NCBI GenBank assembly: GCA_030847615.1
Contig: JAUMIR010000004.1
Span: 77,655,001 to 77,719,000, forward strand
Direction: 5' to 3'
Length of the DNA stretch: 64,000 nt
Source: Gambelia wislizenii
Lineage: Eukaryota > Chordata > Lepidosauria > Squamata > Crotaphytidae
Below are positions 37,501 to 49,300 of this stretch, one piece after another. The position numbers and the translations under genes are program-made. The stretch's first letter is position 1. Every line of letters starts with the position of its first letter. Below the pieces are notes generated by a model. The model was not told where the DNA came from and searched no databases. It saw nothing but the letters and a program-made list of their open reading frames with translations.

Positions 37501-40500
37501 TATAAGAAAATTGCATAGGTTCATCTACTAACCTGTTCACCGGTTTCCTGTTCCCCTGTCTGGTACTTCTAAGTGACTTACATGCATTGGCAGCAAACCT
37601 TCTGCTATGTATCTATGGCCATGTATAATTGCTATATTTCAGGTCGTTAATTGCAGTTCCATGTACAGAACATTGCACAATGTTTCCTCAGACATTTCCC
37701 CTAAATTATCATCTGAATCTGAAGTTACCACAAACTTCCTGTACATGACCATATAACAGAAGACTAGACTGGGGGACAACAAGGTGAACAACCCCAAGGC
37801 AGACTTGCTGAGGCCTCATACAAACAGATGGAAGGGGAAAAGTTTTCAGCTTCAAGATACAGACTACAGTAACTATTCAATAGGATTGAAAAACCTTAAG
37901 GGCACCAGATCTTGTCTGATCTTGGAAGCTAAGCAGGATCTGTCCTGGTCAGTACTTGGATGGGAGATTGCCAATGAATCCCAGGTGCTGTAGGCTATAT
38001 TTCAGAGGAAGGAACTGGAAAAACCACCTCTGAGTATTCCCTGCCTAAGAAAACCTATGAAATTTGTGGAGTCATCATAAAAACTTGTAAAATCTAACAG
38101 AGTGAGATCAGGTGGGTGGGTTCAGAGTGTGGTAAATGCCTTCTTGTCAGGTAGTAGTGCATATCACTTTGAAAGAGTGACCCTGAAAAGACCTCTCTGG
38201 ACCCAAAGGTATATAAGAAGTACTGTACCACCTGATTACTAACATCCTCTTTTGGGCAAGATACTTGAGCACTTTAGGATTTCTTAGAGGAAACAAATCA
38301 TTTGGCTCCATTTCAGTCTTGTTCAGGGTAGGGTGTGGTATTGGCAACTACAGCTGTAATTGCCCTAACTGATGACCTACTCGGGGTGAAAGAAGGGAAG
38401 TACTACCTTGTTGTTCTTCTGAATGTCTCAGGACATTTTTGTAGTATCTTATCTGGCTGATTCTGCAGGATGGGGTTAGGAAGCACTGTGTTCCAGTAGT
38501 ACCATTCTCATCAGCAGAGTCAGTTTTAAAGAGTAGTATTGGGGGATTCTTCTTCAATCCCATGGCTGTGAAGTGCAGCAGGGTTCTACTCTATCTCCCA
38601 TTCTGTTTACTATCTAAGTGAAGTTATTTGGTTTGCTCATTAGGAGTTTTAGTGTGAGATGTCATTTCTTTTTGATGACACTCAGAGCTATTTCTTCTTG
38701 TAACTGTAATCGGCAGGGGCTGTGCAGGTCTTGAATCAGTGCCTGGATGAGGGCCAATAAACTGAATCTGAATCCCAGTAAAATAGAAGCTCTGTAGACT
38801 GATGGTTCTGAGGTCTGAAAATTAGATAAGTAAACTATCCTGTATGTGACTGCATCCCCCCTGAGGGATTAGGTACATAGCTTGAAAGTACTTCTGGATC
38901 CATCTCTGCCACTGAAGGTCCTGGTGGACTGCATGGCTCAGAGTACTTTGACTAGTCTACCAGCTACACCTTTTCATAGATAGTTATAACCTAGATACAA
39001 TAGTTGATTAGTAACTCACAATTAGACTACTGTGATGCAGTCTATTTGGGGCTGTGAGATGACTTGGAAACTGCAAATAGTACATAACACAGCAGCTAGA
39101 TTGCTTACTGGATTACTACAGTATATAGAAACCACATAATACTGACCTTTAAGGAATTGAATTGGTTGCCAATATGCTCTTGAGCTCTTCTAAAACATAC
39201 ATGTGCATGATTTCAAACAGTTTTAACCCTTTAAGCCTGTTTAATTTTTTAAATTTTTTAATATGCTTTTTGTCTATTGAAATTATTTGATTTTTAAGAA
39301 TAGCAAGTCCTCATTAGCACCAACCAGAGGTATCCTGATGCAGACATAAAATTACACTCACATTAAGGATATCCACTAAAGGGAAGAAATGAAGGGCTCA
39401 ACATCATGCTCCTACTTCATAAATATGTTTTCCCAACCCTCATCAAACAAAGGAACATAAGAAGCTGCTTTATTTGGAGTCAGACAATAGGTCAATCCAG
39501 TTCAGTACTGTTTATACTGATTGTCAGCAAACTATTTAGGGTTTCAGATAGGAGCCTTTTCTAGAATCATAGAAGTGTAGAGTTGGAAGAGACCACAAGG
39601 GCCATCCAGTCCAATCACAATCAAAGCATCCCTGACAGATGGCCATCCAGCCTCTGTTTAAAGACCTCCAAGGAAGGAGACCCCACCATGCTCCAAGGGA
39701 GTGTGTTCCACTGCCGAACAGCTCTTACTGTCAGAAAGTTCCTCCTAATGTTGAGGTGGAATCTCTGTTCCTGGAGCTTGCATCCATTGTTCCGTGTTCT
39801 AGTCTCTGGAGCAGCAGAAAACAAGCTTGCTCCATCCTCAATGTGACACCCCTTCAAATACTTAAACAGGGCTATCATATCACCCTTTAACCATCTTTTT
39901 TCCAGGCTAAACATACCCAGCTCCCTAAGTCTTTCCTCATAAGGCATGGTTTCCAGACCTTTCACCATTGTAGTCGGCCTCCTCTGGACATGCTCTAATT
40001 TGTCAATATCATTTTTGAATTGTAGTGCCCAGAACTGGACACAGTATTCTAGGTGAGGTCTGACCAATGTCAGGAGTAAACCTAGAATGTTTTCCATGAA
40101 AAACTTGAGATTTAGCACTGAGCAACAGCTCACACGATCCCCACTCCCACCCATACAGAAAGAAAAAACTACCATGCACATGAACTGGTTCTTTCTGCTA
40201 CGACAAGAAATCCAAGGAATAGCATATGAGAGAAAATAGCCTATATTCCAGAGGTTGTCAAAAGCATGTGTTGATTTGGAGTGCCTGGTTTAACTGGTTG
40301 TTGTTTTTTTAGTAAGGCATCTGGATGGGTTTTTCCTCCCTCACAACCAAAATAAAGATATGAACAGAGCCAGAAGAGAAGAATATGGGCCTTTATTTCT
40401 CTTAAATTAGATGAAATCCTAGGCCCCATCTAATCTGCAACAAGCAGAGTAGTAGATCACTCTGAAAAGAAATCTATTTATAGTACCTATCATATCATTA

Positions 40501-43322
40501 ACATGATTCAGCATCATGCTGGGGTGGCATAGTAAGGCTGTAACCAGGCCTCAGCATGGTCATAAGGGCTGTAGACTAAAAAGAAGAAGCAAAGACTGCA
40601 TTCTCCCCCATCCCAAACGACCTAACTCTACAGAAATAGGCTCTCAACTAGAAAAATTTCAGTACAGAAATTACGTAATATATCTAAGCAACCTGTGATA
40701 CAGCATGGATGATGGTTATTTGTCCAATGGTTTTCTAATAACTGGAGACCAAAGAGCATTTCACACACATTCCTCCAGCCTAATTCTAATTCTTCACAGC
40801 TGCACAGCAGGTGGAGAAGAAAAGGCCCCTTTGTTGCCAAGAGTAAGATTAGATTCCCTTGTTAATCACGCCCCATGGTTCTCTCATTTCCCTTTTTCTG
40901 CATAAGCACTACTCCTTTGTGAAAAGCACAAAGACAGACTTCAGCAGAACTCTGCCAGGAACTCAGTGGGAGAAAGAAGAGCAAACAAGGGCTATTCTCA
41001 TCTAGCATGGGTCACAGGCAGAATCAGTGCCAGGCTTGGCTGCTACAATAGCTGATGAACAGGCTGCTGAAAAAAATCTGAAGACCAGCGGAGACAATCC
41101 ATACATTCCACTGGACACTTACTGTGGATTTTAGAGTATGTGCATGTGAATGGACTATCGTCTGAGGCAGATACTATCAGAACAGTTAATTTCCGCAAAC
41201 AGAGAAGTTAGAAAATGTACTTCCTTTGCACAAAAATTTCTGTCATAGCACTATAGAAGTTGCCATCTTATAAATTATGCTGCTAAATTTAAATAGCGTG
41301 TTTGCTAAATGAACAAATAAACAGCCAACTGTAACATAGGGTTTTCCTCTTCAAATACTCACAGGTGGCTCTTCTACTACTACTACTATAACTACAATGT
41401 CAGGCATGCCAATTCATGGTGCCTCATGTCCACAAACTGCACAGGGACACTGCAGCAGTTCCCACCAATCTCTGCAAGTGCTAATCCCAGGCCAGGACTC
41501 AAGGGTTACTGCAAATACCATAGTTCACCAGAGCTGTTGTTCCAATCCTCTGCACTAGTATATACCTTGTCTTTGTACTATCAGAAGTAGGAGAAGCTGC
41601 CATCTAGACAATCTTTTACATTTTGATTGTCTTGAGACAGTTCTCAGCTCAGAAACTTGTTGGGGAACTATGCTGGAGTAAGAACACTTGCAGAAGTAAT
41701 TTTCTTCACAGGTTACTCAAGTGTGATCCTCAACACACCCAATCATTCTGTAAGCACGTGCACAATCTCCCTTTCATTTTTTATTTGGTAGATAGGAAGC
41801 TTGTCCATTGTGTAACAACTGAGTCTGATACCTAGTGCCAGTCGGCTCCTAGCCTGTCTGGGTGGAGCAGGACTGGGGTGCTGACGGTGGCTGCCGAGGC
41901 GGGTGTCTTCTCACCCTTTTTCGGCTTCTTCTTACTGCCTCCGTTCTTGCTGCTGCTGGCTTTGCTGCTGTACTATTGCTGCTCCTGTTGCTCATACTGC
42001 CTCCCTCCCTTCCATGGCCGCAAATTCTGTTGTTGCTATTATTATTATTGGATTTCCCTTTTTTTTTTTAAGAGACAACAAAGGGATCCAAGATGGTTCC
42101 AGCCATGTGGAGGGAGGGAGATCAGGAGAAACAAAACCACACGTCCTACCAGGAGCGTAGGCAGGAAACAGACTGGCTAGCTGGGGGTCATCCCTCCCAG
42201 ATGACCTCACCGTTAGGCAGTCCTAACGGTTGTTCCCTGCCTACTAGGAGCAAATGGGGAGTTGTTCCCTGCCTACTAGGAGCAAATGGGGAGGAACTAC
42301 CCAAGCAAGCTGGATGCTCTGAAGTCCTCCCCACTGGGAAACTGGGCATAGGCACTTTCTATGAGCCATTTTCCCCTTGTTCCTTGGGTTGTTGCACCAG
42401 TTTATCCCATACAGGAGGGTTCCACAATCCTCAGGAGTGGCTTCTCAGGGGTTTGCTGGAGGTGACCTCCTTCCACCAGCCCTTCTCTGGATGGAAGCCA
42501 ATGTATTTGACTCAGTCGTTGGGCTCCTCTTTTGGAATTCGAACCATTGAGAGTGGACTTTTCAAAGGCAAAGCGTAGTCCCGTGTTTAGACAGAAGATA
42601 CTGCCTGATGTCTTTTAAAGAGTCTACATTTTAAAGTATGTATTAAAATGAGATTTGTACTGCTGTATTAATGTCATAATTTTATGTTTAATATTTGCTC
42701 CAACATTTCCCCAGGGTAATGAGACATTTATTAACATCAAAGATCATTTCACTCTTGCGTTATCTTTGATTGGTCAACTGTCTAAGAAAAGGAAGAAAAG
42801 TTGATTGTCACTAAGTCTGTGTTCTGCAGCTGGAGTGACCTTTCCTTTACTGCTCTTGCAGTACTTACTAGACTTGTTCCAGCATTAGCAGCATAACTGT
42901 ACACTCCAAGGGAGGAGAGGTAAAGGAGAAGCATCTCTAAAGGACATTTCTGTTTGCTCTGTTCTCCTAATTGGAGTGAGTCCAACCAAAATTCAAAGAT
43001 ATATAAATTAGACTAAATTAGCACATTAGACCAGACTGCAAGCAGCAGTGGTCTGGCAGGTTCACATCTTAAGGCTGATTGTACCTTCCCATTCTTTCTG
43101 AAGGGCTACATAGTGGAAAAGGCTACATAGTTCTACATACATACTAATATTTTTGTAGAAAAAATAGCGTTTAAAGGAATTTCTAAAATATTCCAGTGAT
43201 GGGGTCATTACTTGACAGGAATACTATCCTAACACCTACGACGGTAACACCAAAACATATATAGTGGGTCCTCCATACCCATGAGCTCTGGATCCACAGA
43301 TTCAACCAACTGCAGATTGAAG

Positions 43323-43361
<39 letters not shown>

Positions 43362-46300
43362 TCAAAAAATCAAAAAAATAAAGTACTTTTAAAATAATTA
43401 TTCCAAAAAAAGCAGTGCAGGACCTCATATCTCTCTCCCACCCCTCCTGATGGCCTTGTGAGAGGACTGTGGTAGAAGCTGTTCTGCAGCACTTCCCTGC
43501 TGAGTGCGAAGAAGCTGCTGAGCTGGAGTGGGGAGAGAGTGAGAGGAAGAGGGAAATGGCTGTCAGGCTTGGATGGAGGGGGAGGCTAGGGTGTGCCAGC
43601 AGCAGTTTGCCTTTGGGGTGTGCAGCACAGAATGCAGAGGGTGGTGGGGTGGAAGAGATTGGGTGGCACTTCAGCTTTATATAAAGTCCCTTTATATAAG
43701 GAACTTGAGCATCCATGTTTTTTGGTATCCACTGAAGGTCCTGGAACCAATCCCCTATAGATATGGAGGGCTGAGTATAGATGTCTCTTGATTTATCTGC
43801 TGGGAAGTAACACTGGCTTCACAGAGCTGGAAAAAGTTTTGCAGCAGTGGCCCAGTCCAGGTTACTGCTACATTTAAATTGGTTAAAATCAAGCCTTTTG
43901 TGCATCTAACCCCTGTGTATTACTTCTATCCCTGGTTAATTTACCTAATCATGTACACACAGTTTTGGTTATTTAGGCTGTCTTTTTTTCCAGCTGTGTG
44001 ACCCTACCCTATTTATCCAGAAACCTCTTTTGATCATATGACCAGATGTGCAAAGGATATGTTATCTTATTCTACTCAGGCTAAGCCACTATTCCATGTT
44101 GTTGTGGGAGGGATAAAACAGTCATCCTAAGTATCTCATCTAAAACTCCTTGGAGCAAGGGCAGGATACAAATGCAGTAAGTAATCAATGAAACACCTCT
44201 CTCTATGAGTAAAATTCATGTTATAGAAGTAATTTTGGTTTTTGTTTATCAAATTTTCTAGACTGACTACTTCAGAAGTACATACATGACCTGTTAAGCA
44301 AAAATAGTATTTGGTTATGTAATATGAACCTGGGAATCTGTGTCACAACTTCATAAACCACAACATGAAAACTCCCTCCTCATTGTAAAATGATATTCCT
44401 CCTCAGAGCCAAAAATCCCTTTGGGTTGGCTCAAAAATCAGTTGGTATGGTAGATGAGATCAATAATTTCTAAACACTGACAGAAGCAGAAGCAGAAGCA
44501 GGTTGGGAGTCTGTAACAAAATGGTCTTGGGCAGGCTTCTGAATGGAGAGCTAAAAATAGGTCTGTTGGGGAAAAAAGCAGAATTGAGCCAAAACATAAT
44601 ATTTAACAAGAAGAAAGCAGTCTACTGTAATCACAGTAAACATACACAAGGAATAAAAATGCACAGTTTAAAACACAAAGCCATGTCAAGAGTTCAGGCT
44701 GCTGATATTCAGTATTTGTGCAGCCATCAGTCAAATTAGGAAATAGCACCTGTGAACAATGAGAACAGGGAAACATGACTAATCACAATGAAACTGATCT
44801 TATATTAAAATACTAATGCATCTTGAAAATAATCAAAATCCCTTACTCCAGAACAACATAACAGTTCAGGGGCAATAATTTAACTGTATTTTTTCTGCAT
44901 GATGATTTTTTTTTTTTTACTTGACTGCAATGAATGTATTAAAAAATTCTTTAACTGTTGAGATTTTATGGTAAGATGTACACACCAAGTCTCTGCCTGG
45001 TATTTCAGTATTCAAGGAAAATACTGTATCTGAATAGGTGTGTATTTAACTTTACTTAACCAAATAACAGAGTACCTAATATCAAACATCTATTTGCTAC
45101 CTTCCATGGGCCCTAAGAATTAGTAACACTATTATTTAAATGGGTCACCAGGAGTTCCTATTGTATCAAGTAATACCGATAGCCAGAACTTGCACCCATT
45201 TCATCCCAGTGAGAAGCCACTCCTGAGGATTGTGGAACCCTCCTGTATGGGATAAACTGGTGCAGCAAGCCAAGGAACAAGGGGAAGATGGCTCATAGAA
45301 AGTGCCTATGCCCAGTTTTCAATTATTCTTTCCTCAGCTCATTGCAAAACAGTCTCTTCCCCAGAGCTTGGCTAATATAACCCCCATTTGAAACCAATTT
45401 TTAAAGACTCTAACTTTTATAGCTGGGGAACCTGTGGCCCTACACGTGATGGCCATCACCTCCCAACAGCTCTGAGCAGCTCTATACACTCATGGATAAT
45501 AGGCACCAGAATCCATCTACTTCTGGAGGGCCACAGGCTCCCTATGTCTATCAAACATTAAATCCTAGCAACATCAGGATAGGTCAGCCAACACTATTTT
45601 ATTCTTGGAGAAACAGAAGTACAAAACGACATACAATTTTATCTAGAATGACAGCCAGACAACTCTGCAGAAGGCTAAACTGAGCTGTGTACACCTTTCT
45701 TAAGTTTCTTAAAAGACCTGTAAAAGTATAATCTATCTTTGACAGACAGAAAAATAGTAACAGCAGACATTTTCTGGCACTGCCTATAATAGTACCAGCA
45801 CACCCATCTGACCCAAGAATATATTTAAGTACTATTTAACTACAAACGTGTTTTCTAGGGTATCCAGTTAGGGAATCCAAAGCAGGGTTTTTCTTTGATT
45901 CTTCCCTGGTTTTTTGGTTTATTCCTTTGGCTCAGGACACAGTGCTTTCAATTCTAGCAACTGCTCAAACAGATTTAAAACACCATTGATTGTCTAGCTT
46001 TCAAACACACAGCACTTTAAAAAGATGAACCTTTATGCTTTTAAGAGTGGTAAAGCTGCCATTCACTAAACGTTTCCCATCATCAATTTTTAACAGTTTG
46101 GAGTTTTGTGGTTTCAGCACTTCTCTTTAGCTGCAACAGATATTTTAGGTAACAGTAGTCTCTCCTGTAACAAACTGTTGCAAATTCCCCTGCTACTTCT
46201 ATGAGGTTTCTGTCTTTTCTGGAATACAGGTGGTATACATCAGTTAGAGAACCTGATGTGTTCCTAGGCATGACTTCCTTAACAGAAAATTTGGTACCAG

Positions 46301-49300
46301 AGAAAGAAATAACATAGAAAGAATACAGATAGGTTCCTGTACCACAAAAAATAGTTCAATATGCTTCAGCAAATGTTTTAACCAAAACTAACAATAAGTA
46401 CACATGAAATACTTGTTGTCTACAGCTATTTCCCTTCACCCTGCCTGCACTACAAATAGCTGTGGGGGAGGCTCTTCACACGATCATCTGTGCCCTCACG
46501 CAAATGGGTTTTGCATCTGCACAGAGATTCCATTTGGAATGCTCTAGATCTGAGTAGCTTGGTGGGAACCACACCCCCTTCCATGTACCATGCATGTCCC
46601 AACCCACCAAGCTACTGTCCCTTCAGTTTTGAAGTCCACCATGTAATCTACATGGATTTGAAAGAGGGGAGGTGGGGAAGGCTGTGACCACAGGTGACCA
46701 CTCAAAAGGCCACAGTTACAGATAAGCAACCTGTTTTTCTTCTTCATGGTTTCTGTGCTTCACACAAACGGGTGACTGTGACAGTGATGCTCACCATAGG
46801 ACACTGGGGCAGGTCACTGAAGAACAGAATAAAGTATAGTTGCAGGCATCTGCCCTTGCTTTCAAGTCCAGCTTATAATGTTGGATGAATGTAGACAGCT
46901 GAGAACATGTAGTGGCTTTAGACAGATCAGGCAGAGGAACACCATGAAGCAGAGCTGCTGATGAAGCCACTGGCCTCATGGAATGCACCTTTAAGCAGAC
47001 AAGCATAGGCTGCTTGGCCAGTTCTCAGGCAAGTATGTATGGCCCATTTGGACAGTCATTGTGAAGACACTTGTTGTCCCTTCCTAGATCCACCATAGCA
47101 AATGAATAGCCTGTTAGAATGACAAAAGGCCGCTGTCCGATGAACCTAAAAGGGCAGCACCCATTGAGCAGTGAAGAGATGATGGTTGAGGACAGAATAT
47201 AGGAAGGACAATATCCTGCCTCAGGTGGAACTAGGAGACCACGTTAGGAAGAAAGGTGATCTCTGGCTGAAGGACCACATTATCTCGGCGGAAGACAAGA
47301 AATAGCTCATTGGATCAAAGAGATGCAAGTGAGCTCACCCGTCTCATGGAGGTGATAGCTACAAGAAATGCTACCTTCCAGGTAAGGAGACACAACCAAA
47401 GTAAGAGGCTCAAAGGGCTTACATGTATGCTGCGAAAGGACCAGAGACAACGACCAAGGTGGAGTAGGTAGAGCCACCACTGGGTACAGGTGTGCTAGTC
47501 CCCTGAGGATCATTTTTAAACAAAGGTTCTGAGAAAAAAGTAGTCAGAGACACTGGATGGTGAGCCACAATTGCAACCTGGTAGACCTTTAGAGAAGAAA
47601 AGGCTAATTCTTGTTCCCATCAATGCAGCAGGAAATGTATGACAGTGGATAAAGTTGCTGGAGAAGAAGGCTCAACCCTAGATGTCACAAAAGAATAGAA
47701 CTATGACAGCAGAGGGGGTCATTGACATGTAAGTGGTCAGGGATGACAAGGAGACCATTAGAACACTTGGTACCAAGGCGGTAGGCTGAGCCTCCAAGAT
47801 TGTTAATACCAAGGCTGTTGGTACCAATGCCATCTTAGACTGACATGGTTTGGTGATCAAAACCAAAGCAGAGTTAGAAGTAGCCTGGGTGGCAACTTGA
47901 AGGGACTTCTTCCAACAATACAGTTTCAAATGAAAGGCCCCCTTTTTAAGGCTTCCAAGTTAAGCTCTGACAAATGAAACACTTAGCCACGTGGCCCTCC
48001 CCTAAACAAAAAAGACACTGGGGCCATGTTTACATGACAAAAAAAGCCCGAGAAGAATTCGTGTTGATCCCTGGTAGATCACACGCATCACGGGCTGTTC
48101 AGAAGGAGGGGTAGCAAAAAGCCCAGTTAACCCATGACTTTCCACCCCTCTATTTTTCAGGATTTTTTGGGGAAAGTCCGAGACAACCTGTGCTATTGGT
48201 TGTCTGAACAACCAGGAACCATCCCAGGACATGGGATGGTTTCTGATTGGCTGGACAATGGAGGGGGAAGCCTTGCAAGGGAAGCCTTGCAATCGCCATT
48301 TTGGTAGCTCTCCCAGGGTTCTCCGCTGGCACCAAAGCAGGCAGCTCAGTGCCAGGCAAGGTCTCTCCCCTCCCCTGCCCAAGCAGCTACGGAGAAGCCC
48401 CCACCCCACCGAGCTATTTCTCCCTGCCTTTTCCCCTGCTGCTATCTCGCCCTCCTTCCTCCTCCTTCATGGGGAAGAGAAGGGGGGCAAAACGGAGGAA
48501 GAGGCTTCAGTGGAGGACCGGCAGGCGATGGGACTGACAGTCCCATTCCCTGCCCTTTCCCCTCCCGCTGCCTCTCCCTCCTTCCTCCTCCTTCTATTCC
48601 CTGTTTGCAGCTAGCAAACAGGGAAGAGAACGGGGAGGGGGCAAAACAGAGGAAGAGGCTGCAGCTGAGGACAGAATGGGGAACAGAAGGAGGAGGAAGG
48701 AGGGATAGGCAGCAGCAGGGAAAAGGCTGGCAATGAGACTGTCAGTCCCATTGCCCGCCTGTCCTCTGCTGCAGCCTCTTCCTCTGTTCCCTCCCCCCTT
48801 CCTGTTCACTGGCTGCAAATGGGGAATAGAAGGAGGAGGAAGGAGGGAAAGCCAACAGCAGGGGAAAGGCAGGGGATGGGACTGTCAGTCCCATTGCCCG
48901 CCTATCCTCCACTGCAGCCTCTTCCTCCGTTTTGCCCCTTCTTCTCTTCCCCATTTGCTAGCTGCAAACGGGGAATAGAAGGAGGTGGAAGGAGGGAGAG
49001 CCAGCAGCAGTGGAAAAGGCAGGGGATGGGACTGTCAGTCCCATTGCCTGCCTGTCCTCCACTGCAGCCTCTTCCTCCGGGGGGGGGGGAATAGCTGCCC
49101 CGGGGGGGGACTTCTCCATGACTACCAGTCACAGAGAAGACACCCCCCGCCCCAGGCAGAAGTAAGGGCAGGAGGCAGTAGCCCCATGGGACAGAGTAGG
49201 GGGGTTCTCTTTAGAGGCGAGTGTAGCTGTGCCTGGCAGGGGTGGGTGTAGTTCTCCCAGACTGACCATTCCAAAAATGGTGGATCCAGACTTGCCAGGC

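Noticed and set aside
37890..37998. Possible 5S rRNA gene
   Set aside because: Many mismatches to 5S rRNA, followed by a SINE body shared with other copies. It is a SINE head.
42093..42578. 161-codon plus-strand frame
   Set aside because: Crosses the 32-bp tandem duplication and a repeat copy; no domain recognised. Probably repeat-derived.
43183..43716. 177-codon minus-strand Ser/Leu-rich frame
   Set aside because: The poly-Leu is the (AAT)n microsatellite read in reverse, and the rest lies inside a Tigger-like element.
48231..49255. Several overlapping 70-127 codon frames in both strands
   Set aside because: All arise from the purine/pyrimidine-rich palindromic array of the foldback element.
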